Virus record (IMG/VR): IMGVR_UViG_3300010368_000031 | Span: 1 to 40,610 of that record | Strand: one strand, 5' to 3' | Length of the DNA stretch: 40,610 bases | DNA from: a virus | In this document: piece by piece, positions 14,963 to 23,702 of the stretch | Layout of the letters: each line of letters starts with the position of its first letter | Numbering within the stretch: position 1 is the first letter of the stretch | Position numbers and translations under genes: made by a program | Notes under the pieces: generated by a model | Told to the model about the DNA's origin: nothing | What the model saw: the letters and a program-made list of their open reading frames with translations, nothing else | The model's database searches: none

Positions 14963-15684
14963 GAATCTATATCGGGTATGACCCACGCGACCACGATGCT
15001 TACAGGGTGGCGGAGCATTCCATCCGTGAACACGCAACGATCCCCATTGATATTCGCCCGCTGAAGGATTGGGATCTACGGAAAGACGGCCACTATTGGC
15101 GGTCCTACCGTGTCGAGGCCAACGGCCAGATGGTGGATGACAGGGACGGCAAGCCGTTCTCGACACAGTTCTCGTTCTCGCGCTTCTGTGTGCCTCTTCT
15201 GGAGGGGTATGGCGATGAGTGGGTCTTGTTCATGGACGCGGACATGATGCTCCGCGCCGACATTGCCGAGGTCGTCCAGTTGATCGACCAAAGCAAGTCT
15301 GTGATGTGCATCAAACACGACCATCGCCCGACCGAGGGCGTGAAGATGGACGGCGTTCGCCAGACCACCTACGACCGGAAGAACTGGTCATCGTTCATGT
15401 TCATGAGGCCGGGTAGGTGCCGGGCGCTGACGCCGTTTGCCGTGAATAACTTCTCAGGCTCGGCGCTGCACTCGATGTCGTGGGTCAACGACGATTCCAT
15501 TGGGGCGCTGCCAAAGGAATGGAACTGGTTGGCGGGGTACGACCCTGACGACGGGATGCCGAAGAACGTCCATTTCACGTTAGGGACGCCGGACATGCAC
15601 ATGGCAGCCCGCACGCCCTGGGACGGGGAGTGGCTGGACTGTCTCGACAGAGCAGATAAGAGGATATTCGATGCGGCGGCGTAA
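14959..15684 (+). CDS. GT-A glycosyltransferase (GT8-like)
   Basis: This 241-residue protein begins M-R-I-Y-I-G-Y-D and contains the metal-binding D-A-D motif in L-F-M-D-A-D-M-M near residue 92. An N-D-D-S-I-G segment and a C-terminal H-F-T-L-G-T-P follow, typical of nucleotide-sugar-dependent GT-A enzymes. The start codon overlaps the methyltransferase stop as ATGA. It forms the third gene of the virion modification island. Confidence 0.8.
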   Translation: MRIYIGYDPRDHDAYRVAEHSIREHATIPIDIRPLKDWDLRKDGHYWRSYRVEANGQMVDDRDGKPFSTQFSFSRFCVPLLEGYGDEWVLFMDADMMLRADIAEVVQLIDQSKSVMCIKHDHRPTEGVKMDGVRQTTYDRKNWSSFMFMRPGRCRALTPFAVNNFSGSALHSMSWVNDDSIGALPKEWNWLAGYDPDDGMPKNVHFTLGTPDMHMAARTPWDGEWLDCLDRADKRIFDAAA

Positions 15685-15835
15685 CATGCACAAGACAAAC
15701 GACGGCGCGGAAAACGTGACCGTCATGTCTGAGGCATTCAAGGAAGCGGAAGCCAAGAAGAGGGGCGTCTGCCCGAAGTGCGAGAGGCACATCGGTCGTG
15801 GCGTTCATTTCCATGTGAGGGCGTGTAAGGGATGA
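15671..15835 (+). CDS. Small zinc-finger protein, 54 aa
   Basis: The start is ATG 15671, eight bases after AAGAGGA; ATG 15686 is an alternative. The C-terminus carries C-P-K-C, then H-F-H and a final C, a plausible zinc site. The frame overlaps the glycosyltransferase end and its stop overlaps the adaptor ATG (ATGA at 15832). Function unknown. Confidence 0.6.
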   Translation: MRRRNMHKTNDGAENVTVMSEAFKEAEAKKRGVCPKCERHIGRGVHFHVRACKG

Positions 15836-16455
15836 GCACTTTTGGAGCGATGCAGGACAGGATCGCGGACGAGTTGGGCCGCTCTGACCTGACGACTGCA
15901 ATCCAGCGTTCCATCCAGACCGCCATCCGTTTCTATGAGCGCAACAGGTTTTATTTCAATGAGTTTCAATCCTCATTCTCGGCTTCGTCATCGCAGGAAT
16001 ACTATGGTTCGGCGGACCTCGCTCAAATCCCCAAGCTGGTGGAAATCGACAGCCTCACGATTGATGTCAATACTTCGACCTACCCCCTGATCGAGCGCGA
16101 CTGGTCATATGTCGATCAGGTGCAGACCAACGCCGGATACACGGGCGACCCCACTGATTACGTCTATTACGCGCAGCAGATCAGGTTGTACCCGATCCCC
16201 TACACCGGACGGACGCTGAATATCTCCGGTGTGCAGAAACTCGCCACCCTCTCCGCCACCACGGATACCAACGCATGGATGGTGGATGGCGAGGCGCTGA
16301 TCAGGAACAAGGCGAAGGCGATACTGTTTGGCGACAAGATCAGGAACGAGGCGGAGGAAATAAAGTGCGCCCAGCGGGCGCGTGATGAGTTCTCCAACCT
16401 TGAGAAGGAGACATTCACGAAGATGTCCACGAAGTTGAGGCCGACAGCGTTCTGA
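15832..16455 (+). CDS. Head-tail adaptor protein (P22 gp4 / SU10-type)
   Basis: This 207-residue protein has an N-terminal helix (M-Q-D-R-I-A-D-E-L-G-R, then I-Q-T-A-I-R-F-Y-E-R-N-R-F-Y-F-N), a beta middle with Y-P-L-I-E-R-D-W and a helical C-terminus. This is the order seen in adaptor proteins that bind under the portal in short-tailed phages. The stop overlaps the nozzle-like gene as TGATG, which places both in the tail-neck complex. Confidence 0.82.
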   Translation: MSTFGAMQDRIADELGRSDLTTAIQRSIQTAIRFYERNRFYFNEFQSSFSASSSQEYYGSADLAQIPKLVEIDSLTIDVNTSTYPLIERDWSYVDQVQTNAGYTGDPTDYVYYAQQIRLYPIPYTGRTLNISGVQKLATLSATTDTNAWMVDGEALIRNKAKAILFGDKIRNEAEEIKCAQRARDEFSNLEKETFTKMSTKLRPTAF

Positions 16456-17960
16456 TGGTCCCCTTCGGTGACTGGTTGCCCGACATGCCCGATTACCTCA
16501 ACCCGGGGGCCAAGCAGGCGCAGAACGTGTTGCCGCGCACCAAGCAAAGCTACGGCCCCCTAGGGGCGTTGTCTGCCGTTACAGGCGCATTGGCGGCGGC
16601 TCCCAAGGGAGCTGATACATTCCGCGACGCGGCGGGCAACACGGAAACCTTCGTCAGTACGGCGACGGACCTCTATCAACTGTCCGGCACGTCGTGGACC
16701 GAGGTGTCTAAAAGCACAGCGGCCTACACGACAGCCGCAGACGATACGACCGAGTTTATACAGTTCGGACAGATCGTGATTGCGGTTAATGGACACACAG
16801 ACACGCCACAGGCGTTCACGCTAAACAGCTCTTCGGCATTTGCCGACCTCGGTGGGTCCCCTCCGCGTGCAAGACACGCGGCGGTGATCGAGCCGGGGTT
16901 TGTGATGTTCGGTAATACGTGGGACTCGTCGGATGGGTCCGTTCCCAACCGTGTCTGGTGGTCGGCGCTGAACGACGCAACGGACTGGCCCACGATTGCA
17001 TCGGCGGACGCGGCGGCGAAGCAGTCAGACAGGCAGGACTTGCCGGTTGGCGGATGGGTGCAGCACATCACCGGCGCTATTGGCGGTCTGGATGGCGCGA
17101 TATTCATGGAGAAAGCGATTTATCGCATCCAGTACCAGGGGCCGCCCACGGTGTTCGGATTTTACGAGGTGGAGCGAGACCGGGGCACGCCTGCGGCAAA
17201 CAGTGTCGTGAACGTCGGGCCGTTCGGGTTCTACCTTGGTGAGGAGGGGTTCTATTCGTTCTCGGGTTCGGGGTCCACGCCGATTGGCGACCAGAAGGTG
17301 GACAAGTTTTTCTTCAATGACCTTGACCAGAACTACTACCACCGGATTTACGGTGCCGGTGATCCGATTAACAAGATGGTCTTTTGGGCCTATCCGGGGT
17401 CCGGGAACACAGGTGGTCGGCCCAACAAATTGCTTATCTATAACTGGTCGGTTGACCGGTGGTCCTATGCCGAGGTGGAGCAGGAGTTCCTGTTCCGTGA
17501 TTTGACCGATGGCTTCACGCTTGAAGAACTGGACACCATCGGCAATTTGGATGCGCTGCCGTTCTCGCTGGATAGCCGGGCGTGGACGGGCGGACGATTG
17601 ATCCTCTCGGGCATCGACAGTTCAAACAAGCTGGCGCGGTACTCGGGTACGAGCCTTGCGGCTACGCTGGAGACGACCGAGGCGGCTCTGCTGGACGGCA
17701 ATGCGCGGGCTTTCGTTAACGGTGTGATGCCGTTTACGGACGCGGACCCGTCGAATATCACGATTACGCTTAACTTCCGTGAAGGGAATACGCCGGGGTC
17801 CACGCTGACCTCCACAAGCGCCAATGCGATAGACTCGGACGGGTTCGCACACTTCACCACGTCCACGCGGTTTGCCAGCGCACAGGTTGATATTGCGGCG
17901 TCAAGCTGGAGCCACGCGCAGGGCGTGAATTATGATGCTGTTGAGGACGGGTCACAGTGA
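16455..17960 (+). CDS. Tail nozzle-type / DNA-stabilisation protein
   Basis: This 501-residue protein is beta-rich with propeller-like repeats. It starts M-V-P-F-G-D-W-L-P-D-M-P-D-Y-L-N-P-G-A, a typical opening for proteins that follow the adaptor in P22-like and SU10-like phages, and contains R-V-W-W-S and F-M-E-K-A-I-Y-R-I blade strands. It probably closes the DNA channel below the adaptor. It overlaps both neighbours. Confidence 0.78.
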   Translation: MVPFGDWLPDMPDYLNPGAKQAQNVLPRTKQSYGPLGALSAVTGALAAAPKGADTFRDAAGNTETFVSTATDLYQLSGTSWTEVSKSTAAYTTAADDTTEFIQFGQIVIAVNGHTDTPQAFTLNSSSAFADLGGSPPRARHAAVIEPGFVMFGNTWDSSDGSVPNRVWWSALNDATDWPTIASADAAAKQSDRQDLPVGGWVQHITGAIGGLDGAIFMEKAIYRIQYQGPPTVFGFYEVERDRGTPAANSVVNVGPFGFYLGEEGFYSFSGSGSTPIGDQKVDKFFFNDLDQNYYHRIYGAGDPINKMVFWAYPGSGNTGGRPNKLLIYNWSVDRWSYAEVEQEFLFRDLTDGFTLEELDTIGNLDALPFSLDSRAWTGGRLILSGIDSSNKLARYSGTSLAATLETTEAALLDGNARAFVNGVMPFTDADPSNITITLNFREGNTPGSTLTSTSANAIDSDGFAHFTTSTRFASAQVDIAASSWSHAQGVNYDAVEDGSQ

Positions 17961-18286
17961 CGGTTGCCGAGTACAAGGTTCCGCCTCGCGATTCCGAGGA
18001 TGAACGGTTCCATAGGCGGCAAATTGCAGCGGCGGTTAACCTGTTGCTGGCGGGAAAGTCCAATAATGTTCTAGATGTTACCTCGCCCACGGGAGCGGCA
18101 GCGACTACGGTTTCGGATGCGCGGATTTCGGCATTCAGCGTGCCGATCTGCATCCCGGCTAATGCACAGGCGCAAGAGGTACAGATGCCGTATCGCAACT
18201 ACGCAACGGCGGTTAACGGGTCCATGATTCTGGTGCATTCGACCCTGACGGCCACGGCAACATACAAGGTCGTGTTGGTCGGGTAG
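17957..18286 (+). CDS. Hypothetical tail-region protein, 109 aa
   Basis: The GTG start overlaps the nozzle stop as GTGA. The N-terminus is basic and helical (R-F-H-R-R-Q-I-A-A-A-V-N-L-L-L); the C-terminal half is beta-rich and neutral, ending Y-K-V-V-L-V-G. The make-up suggests a small structural protein. No family recognised. Confidence 0.65.
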   Translation: MTVAEYKVPPRDSEDERFHRRQIAAAVNLLLAGKSNNVLDVTSPTGAAATTVSDARISAFSVPICIPANAQAQEVQMPYRNYATAVNGSMILVHSTLTATATYKVVLVG

Positions 18287-18332
18287 TGGAAAACGGCGGT
18301 CATGTTTTCATGGTCTCTGGCATTGCCTTTGG

Positions 18333-18338
18333 TATGAT
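18333..18338 (+). promoter_or_regulatory. Possible extended -10 promoter for the lipoprotein gene
   Basis: TGG-TATGAT is an extended -10 element with no good -35. The expected start point is about the ATG at 18345, so the mRNA could be leaderless. Together with the terminator directly after the gene it would make a one-gene transcription unit. The evidence is weak without mapping. Confidence 0.35.
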
Positions 18339-18344
18339 GGCGGC

Positions 18345-18674
18345 ATGAAGAAGATATTGCCGATTCTGGTTTTGCTGGCTGGCTGTCAGACGATGACGGA
18401 CGCGGAGATTGATGCCTGGTTCGAGGCGCGATCTGAGACCGTGGCGCAGGACTGTACAGCGGCCTATGAAGAGATTGGCAGAAACCGCAGCAAGCAGTGC
18501 GCTTGCCTTGGTCGATGGCTTAACGCGGCCCATAGGGACTATCTGGCTGACGTTGAGGCGGTCGGCGGTGTCCGCTGGGATATCGAGATGAATATGAAGG
18601 GCGGGAGTCTTCCGTATGAGCCGCCCGGGTGCGAGCGCTTCGCGCTCCCCATTCTAGACTACATGAAAAACTGA
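18345..18674 (+). CDS. Phage-encoded lipoprotein, 109 aa
   Basis: The N-terminus M-K-K-I-L-P-I-L-V-L-L-A-G-C is a classical lipoprotein signal with lipobox L-A-G-C; Cys14 would become the acylated first residue. The mature part is acidic with three further cysteines (D-C-T, Q-C-A-C) and G-C-E. It stands alone between tail genes, with a possible own promoter and a perfect terminator after its stop, which is typical of a moron. Phage lipoproteins often block the receptor or entry of related phages (superinfection exclusion); that role is inferred. A role in lysis is less likely, as the lysis genes are 8 kb away. Confidence 0.7.
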   Translation: MKKILPILVLLAGCQTMTDAEIDAWFEARSETVAQDCTAAYEEIGRNRSKQCACLGRWLNAAHRDYLADVEAVGGVRWDIEMNMKGGSLPYEPPGCERFALPILDYMKN

Positions 18675-18697
18675 CCCGCTTCGGCGGGTTTTCTTTT
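18674..18697 (+). terminator. Intrinsic terminator after the lipoprotein gene
   Basis: ACCCGC-TTCG-GCGGGT forms a perfect six-pair stem with a stable tetraloop and is followed by TTTTCTTTT. The stem begins on the last base of the stop codon. Late transcripts must be able to read through it (for example by antitermination) to reach the ejection and lysis genes, or those genes need another promoter. Confidence 0.85.
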
Positions 18698-18708
18698 GGA
18701 GAAATGAC

Positions 18709-19389
18709 ATGCCCGGGATGGCTGGACGTGGTGACAAGGATTCTGCCGGAGGCTCGTCGGATGGCGGTCGTTCGGGGACCGGCTCGGGTGCGCCCGGTGG
18801 GCGTTCAAAGGCGTCAGATCGCGGCATAGGCCTTGGCTTCGGTGGCCACAGTTCGACGGGCAGCGGTGCCCCCCGGGGGCGTCAAAAGGCAAGTGATCGC
18901 GGGCTAGGGGACAATGACGGACGCAGTGGTACGGGGTCTGGTGCGCCTACCGGTCGTCAGAAAGCGAAGGACCGGGGGCTAAAGGGGTTCTCTGACCGCA
19001 GTCTTGGTCGAGGGCTTGGGAGTCTTGCGAGTGTTCCCGCTCCCGCCGGCATCAAGGCGGTCGCCGCCCTTGGTGGAATGCTCGCAAACGCTGCCCGCAA
19101 CGCCGGGTTTTCTGTCGGCTTGGACGGTCCTCCGGGGGCGGATGTGGGGGCGGGTGGTCGTGGTGAACCGGGGTTGCTTCAGGGGGCGCTATCTGCTCCA
19201 CATGCGCCGTCTCCGTTGCGTTCCGCCGCTACGCCACAACAGCAGGAACAACAGCCACAGCCCGGCCAGCCCGCACCTGTATTGGGCGGATACTGGAATG
19301 GCAATGTGTTCGACTACCCGTTCGCCACTCAGGCCGGGTTATTGACCCCGGGGCAGCCCTATCCGCAAGTCGGGCTGCTTGGCTTCTGA
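18709..19389 (+). CDS. Gly-rich repeat protein, 226 aa
   Basis: Residues about 20-100 contain three imperfect copies of a 24-28 residue unit with core T-G-S-G-A-P-x-G-R-x-K-A-x-D-R-G. The unit is rich in G, S, R and K and looks disordered. Next comes an alanine-rich helix (A-V-A-A-L-G-G-M-L-A-N-A-A) and a P/Q-rich tail ending with Y-P-Q-V-G-L-L-G-F. The start is ATG 18709 with GGAG upstream. Standing before the ejection proteins, it may be packaged in the virion. No family recognised. Confidence 0.65.
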   Translation: MPGMAGRGDKDSAGGSSDGGRSGTGSGAPGGRSKASDRGIGLGFGGHSSTGSGAPRGRQKASDRGLGDNDGRSGTGSGAPTGRQKAKDRGLKGFSDRSLGRGLGSLASVPAPAGIKAVAALGGMLANAARNAGFSVGLDGPPGADVGAGGRGEPGLLQGALSAPHAPSPLRSAATPQQQEQQPQPGQPAPVLGGYWNGNVFDYPFATQAGLLTPGQPYPQVGLLGF

Positions 19390-19790
19390 TGCACTTCAAC
19401 GGGGTTCAGCCGGAGGAAGTCCGGTCGATATGGCCCGAGATTGAACACAAGGTAGACGCGGCGGTTGAGTACGGGACATCTCGGCTGACCGCTGAAGACA
19501 TCCTGAAAAACCTACTGACCGGCGCGATGCAGTTGTGGATCGCATGGAACGACTCGGGCATCCGGGCGCTTTGCATCACGGAGGTTGCGGAATCGCCACG
19601 GTCTCGTTGGGTGTCCGTCTTCGCCTGCACTGGCGAGGGCCGGGACGAGTGGATTGGATACCTGAAGAACATTGAAGACTGGGCGCGGTCCATTGGATGC
19701 GACTGCGTGGAGATGTATGCCCGACCGGGCTGGAAGAGGGTGCTGCGTGATTACAGGACACGGCATGTTCAGTTGGAGAAACAGTTATGA
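19389..19790 (+). CDS. GNAT-like protein in the ejection cluster
   Basis: This 133-residue protein starts on the last base of the previous stop. Strand and helix order, with M-Q-L-W-I-A-W, A-L-C-I-T-E-V, a W-I-G-Y-L-K-N-I-E-D-W-A-R helix and C-D-C-V-E-M-Y-A-R-P-G-W, resembles the GNAT acetyltransferase-like proteins common beside podovirus internal-protein genes. The acetyl-CoA loop (Q/R-x-x-G-x-G/A) is not evident, so an active enzyme is doubtful. Confidence 0.6.
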   Translation: MHFNGVQPEEVRSIWPEIEHKVDAAVEYGTSRLTAEDILKNLLTGAMQLWIAWNDSGIRALCITEVAESPRSRWVSVFACTGEGRDEWIGYLKNIEDWARSIGCDCVEMYARPGWKRVLRDYRTRHVQLEKQL

Positions 19791-20629
19791 GTAACGACAG
19801 CCCGAGCGGAACGTCCACGGTCGTTCAGAACAACGCGCCCCCGGCTTATGCTCAACCGTATCTGAAGAAGGGCCTTGCCCGGGCGGAGTCTGACGTTCTC
19901 AACAAGCCGATTGAGTTCTACCCCAATTCCACGGTGGTCCCGTTTTCCAACCAGACGGAAACAGCGCTTTCGGGCATGGAACAGCGGGCTGTAAACGGCA
20001 ACCCGCTGGTCGGGCAGGCGCAGGATTACACATCCGGTGTTCTTGGCGGTGACTTCCTCAACGACAACAATCCGTATCTGGATACAGCCTATCAGGCCGC
20101 CTCTCGCCCCCTGATAGAATCATTCAACGAAGACATCATTCCGGGCATTCAGTCGGGTTTCGGGCAGTCAGGCCGTTTGGGGTCAGGGCTGCAGCTTCGC
20201 GCACAGGAACGCGCCGGTCAGCAGATGGGTCAACAGCTTGGCGACATGGCCGGGAAGATGGCCTACCAGAACTACGGCGACGAGCGCAACCGGATGCAGC
20301 AGGCCGGGCTTCTCGCACAGCCCCTCGCCGAGGCGGACTACACCGATCTTTCCGCCCTTCGTGGTGTCGGTGCGGAGCGCGAGCAGATGGCCGGAAACTT
20401 CCTGCAGGACGACATCAACCGCTTCATGCAGCAGCAGACCGCCCCACAGGATGCGCTGGCCCGTTATATGGCGCTGGTGTCCGGCGGTACGATGGGCGGG
20501 CAGTCAACGACGCAGCAACCGATTTACTCCGATCCCATCGCCTCTGGTCTTGGGTACGGCGCTGCAGGTGCCGGTATCCTCGGCGACTTGTTCAGCCCGA
20601 CCAGCGGTGTATTCCCCAGTTTCTTCTGA
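19787..20629 (+). CDS. Internal virion (ejection) protein 1
   Basis: This 280-residue protein is rich in Q, G and A, with S-G-F-G-Q-S-G-R-L-G-S-G-x-Q and repeated Q-Q-M-G-Q-Q-L-G helices. It overlaps the preceding gene by four bases (ATGA). Three such proteins in a row after the tail genes are the usual podovirus set, injected to carry DNA across the envelope. The role is assigned by context and composition. Confidence 0.7.
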   Translation: MSNDSPSGTSTVVQNNAPPAYAQPYLKKGLARAESDVLNKPIEFYPNSTVVPFSNQTETALSGMEQRAVNGNPLVGQAQDYTSGVLGGDFLNDNNPYLDTAYQAASRPLIESFNEDIIPGIQSGFGQSGRLGSGLQLRAQERAGQQMGQQLGDMAGKMAYQNYGDERNRMQQAGLLAQPLAEADYTDLSALRGVGAEREQMAGNFLQDDINRFMQQQTAPQDALARYMALVSGGTMGGQSTTQQPIYSDPIASGLGYGAAGAGILGDLFSPTSGVFPSFF

Positions 20630-20637
20630 GGTAATCC

Positions 20638-21741
20638 ATGTACGATTATGACGCACTCAACCGCACTGCGGCCTCCAAGGGGTTGTTTAAGGGCCTGACC
20701 GCGCTCGGTGCCGGACTGATTGACATGGGGCGGGCCTCTACGCAAGCCCCCGGCGACCGCCCCGGGTTGCTCAATGCCGTGCAGGGTTATGAGGCCGCAA
20801 ACCAGAACGCCCGCAACCAGACATTCCAGCAGCCAATTATCCAGTCGAAACTTGAAGCCATGAAAGAAGCGGCGGCGCAACGTGAGCGAATGGACGCGGC
20901 TCGCGGCAACTATGCCCCCGGTACGTTGGGCAGCCTTTCCCCCGTGGCGGCGATGACGATTGACGCGGAAGCGGCGGCAAAGAACAGCACACTCAACGGC
21001 GAAATGGTTCCCGTCTATGTCCCCGGCAAGGGCAACACGTATGTTTCTAAGGCGACCGCCAACCTGATGGGGTATGGCCCCGCAATCAGCATCCCGCAGG
21101 GCGCGATGCCTGACGATGCTGGCGGCATGATATATGACCCGGATTATATCGCGGGACAGGCGGAGATTCAGGCGGCTGGAACAGAGGCGGCGCAGGGCGG
21201 CGTAAACCTGACCCCGGCGCAGGAGAAAATCGACGCTGAGTTTGCCCCCGTCTACACGGACTGGACGCTCAAAGGCGGGCGCGGCGACACCATGAAGGGC
21301 CTTGCACAGCTAGATGGTGTGAGAAAGCGCCTTGAGGCGGGCGAGGGTTTGACAGGCGTCATGATTAGCAAGCAGCCGGACAGTGTTCTGGCGATGACCA
21401 ATCCCGCCGCGTTGGATGCGAAGGATCAGGTCGAAGAGGTGGTGCAGCGAAACCTCCGCCTCATTCTCGGCCCACAGTTTACCGAGAGTGAAGGCAAGCG
21501 CCTGATCGAACGCGCCTACAACATGGAGCTGTCGCCCCAGATGAACGCCAAGCGCCTGGGCCGCCTTATTCAGGCGATGCAGTGGGCAGCGAAGGCACAG
21601 GACAAGGCCGCGCAGTATTACGAGGCCAACGGCACCCTTCAGGGATACAGGGGCGAATATCCCACCATGTCTGACATCGAAAGCATGGCCTTCGAGGATA
21701 GCGGCACTGACGATTGGGAAATTACCCCGGTGAGTGAATAA
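20638..21741 (+). CDS. Internal virion (ejection) protein 2
   Basis: This 367-residue protein has a hydrophobic N-terminal helix (L-F-K-G-L-T-A-L-G-A-G-L-I-D-M-G) and alanine/glutamine-rich helices. The C-terminal third is globular, with F-T-E-S-E-G-K-R-L-I-E-R-A-Y-N and R-L-G-R-L-I-Q-A-M-Q-W-A-A-K-A. The stop and the next ATG share a base (TAATG). A DNA ejection role is inferred from place and make-up. Confidence 0.7.
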   Translation: MYDYDALNRTAASKGLFKGLTALGAGLIDMGRASTQAPGDRPGLLNAVQGYEAANQNARNQTFQQPIIQSKLEAMKEAAAQRERMDAARGNYAPGTLGSLSPVAAMTIDAEAAAKNSTLNGEMVPVYVPGKGNTYVSKATANLMGYGPAISIPQGAMPDDAGGMIYDPDYIAGQAEIQAAGTEAAQGGVNLTPAQEKIDAEFAPVYTDWTLKGGRGDTMKGLAQLDGVRKRLEAGEGLTGVMISKQPDSVLAMTNPAALDAKDQVEEVVQRNLRLILGPQFTESEGKRLIERAYNMELSPQMNAKRLGRLIQAMQWAAKAQDKAAQYYEANGTLQGYRGEYPTMSDIESMAFEDSGTDDWEITPVSE

Positions 21742-23702
21742 TGGCGACGTATGATGTCAAGAGGCCTGACGGCAAAGTCTATCGCGTGAAGGCCCCTGAC
21801 GGCGCATCTCGCGAAGAGATTGTCGCCAAGGTCAAGGAGCAAGCTAGCCCCCCTGAAAAGCCGCAGGAAGGCAATATGGCCGGGGGCCTTCGCACGTTGG
21901 CGAATGCGGCGTTGTTCGGTGGCGGGTCAGAGGTGGCGGGCGGCATCAACGCGATTTATGGCGGCGGGCGTCAACTGCTAGAGGGTAATTTCGACAAGAT
22001 ACTCCCCACCATGAGCGGAATGTACGAGGCGGGTGAGGCCAAGGCCCGCGCAAAGGAAGATGCCTTTGCCGAGCGCAACCCGAAGACTGCTCTAGGACTG
22101 ACATTGGCCGGTGGATTGGCTACCGGCGCACCCCTTGCTGTCGCTACCGCTCCGGGTGCCGGGGCTAGCCTCGTGGCGCGGTCCGCCATTGGTGCCGGGA
22201 CGGGCATTGCCGAGGGTGCCGTTGCTGGTGGCTTGTACTCGAAGCCAGGCGAACGGGCGCAGGGCGGTGTGATTGGCGGCGCGTTGGGATTTGGTGTTGG
22301 TGCGCTGACCCCGGCGCTTGCACAGGTTTTGTCCGCCCCGGTCAAGATGGCCTATCGCAGCATCGCGGCGAAGCACGGATATGGTTCGAAGAAAGCGCAG
22401 GACTATCTTGCCCGCGCTCTAGCTCGCGATGGCCTAACCCCGGAAGATGCTGCTGCGAAGATGCGCGAACTTGGCCCTAATGCCGGGCTGGTTGATGTTG
22501 GCCCCAACACGTCCGCCCTCGGCGAGGCTGCGGCGCAGCGCCCCGGTCAGGGGTTGACGGCGGCGGTTGACTTCGTGACCGATAGGCAGGGCCAGCAGTT
22601 GGTCAATATCCAGCGTTCGCTGACCGAAGCCGTGGGGCCGAAAGGCCGGATGCTGATGACGCGCTTCGAGGACAGCCCGCAGTTCAAAGAGATTTTATCT
22701 CGGTCGTATCCGGTGCCGAAGGGGTTGGTCGATCTGTTCAAGGTGCCGGACATCGCGAAGGCATACCGCAAGGCGCGAACGAACGCGATCCGGCGTGGTG
22801 GCGATCCCGCGCAGTACCCTGATTTTGACCAAGTGATTGCAGACATTCAGTCGGGCAAGATTTCCGGCGTCAACATGGACCTCATGCACAAGATAAAGAT
22901 CGGTCTAGACGGCGTGATCGAGCCGATGCGAGAGGCGCAGAAAAGGGGAGCAACGCTCTCGGTCGCCAAGGATGACCTGAATGCGTTGAACGACCTCCGC
23001 GCACGGTTCCGCAATATCGCCCGGGGAATGGATGACGATTACGGAAAGGCCCTCGACAAGCTGTCTGCCGAGTTCAAGGTAGACGACGCTTACCGTCAGG
23101 GACTGGATGCATTCAAACCTCAACATGATCCCAAGGCCGCCATGCGCGGGATGGATGAACGCCAAGTCAACGCCTATCGGCAGGGCGTGGCCGACATGGC
23201 TATTGATAAGGTCTCCGGGACTGCAGAAATCGGCGGTGACGCGACCTCCGCGCTACTGCGGCAGAAAAGCCGCCTGACTGATGTGTTCGGGGACCGCGGT
23301 GAGCGGCTAGTGAAGAACCTAAGCAACCTCCGGTCAATGAAGCAGACCGACAATCGGCTGCTTTCCAATTCCCGCACGGGGTTCCGTGCCGCGCTCAAGG
23401 AAGACATGGATGCGGGGGTTCTGCCTGGGGAGATGATGGACTTGGTCGGGGCTGCAGCGACCGGGAATGTCCCGGGGTTGCTTAACAGGGCGGTTCAGAG
23501 TGGCGGGAAATACATGTCCGGCGTCCCGCAGGGGCGGGCGCTTGATGAACTTGCAGCCCCCTTGTTTGGTAACGAGGAACTGTTCCGGCGCTATGCTCGC
23601 GGGATCGCGGCTTCACAGCGCGGTGCAACGATGCAGAACCGTGTCGGGCAGGGCCTGTTGACGGGCGGAGCCTACTCCGGCGGATATCTTCAAGGCCAGT
23701 AA
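21741..23702 (+). CDS. Internal virion (ejection) protein 3
   Basis: This 653-residue protein starts with a short domain D-V-K-R-P-D-G-K-V-Y-R-V-K-A-P-D-G-A, known from other phage and secreted proteins, followed by Ala/Gly-rich hydrophobic stretches (about 115-190, several G-x-x-x-G) able to enter membranes. A long helical middle and an A-A-A-T-G-N-V-P-G-L-L-N-R-like end follow. No lytic transglycosylase motif was seen. It is the largest of the ejection set. Confidence 0.72.
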   Translation: MATYDVKRPDGKVYRVKAPDGASREEIVAKVKEQASPPEKPQEGNMAGGLRTLANAALFGGGSEVAGGINAIYGGGRQLLEGNFDKILPTMSGMYEAGEAKARAKEDAFAERNPKTALGLTLAGGLATGAPLAVATAPGAGASLVARSAIGAGTGIAEGAVAGGLYSKPGERAQGGVIGGALGFGVGALTPALAQVLSAPVKMAYRSIAAKHGYGSKKAQDYLARALARDGLTPEDAAAKMRELGPNAGLVDVGPNTSALGEAAAQRPGQGLTAAVDFVTDRQGQQLVNIQRSLTEAVGPKGRMLMTRFEDSPQFKEILSRSYPVPKGLVDLFKVPDIAKAYRKARTNAIRRGGDPAQYPDFDQVIADIQSGKISGVNMDLMHKIKIGLDGVIEPMREAQKRGATLSVAKDDLNALNDLRARFRNIARGMDDDYGKALDKLSAEFKVDDAYRQGLDAFKPQHDPKAAMRGMDERQVNAYRQGVADMAIDKVSGTAEIGGDATSALLRQKSRLTDVFGDRGERLVKNLSNLRSMKQTDNRLLSNSRTGFRAALKEDMDAGVLPGEMMDLVGAAATGNVPGLLNRAVQSGGKYMSGVPQGRALDELAAPLFGNEELFRRYARGIAASQRGATMQNRVGQGLLTGGAYSGGYLQGQ

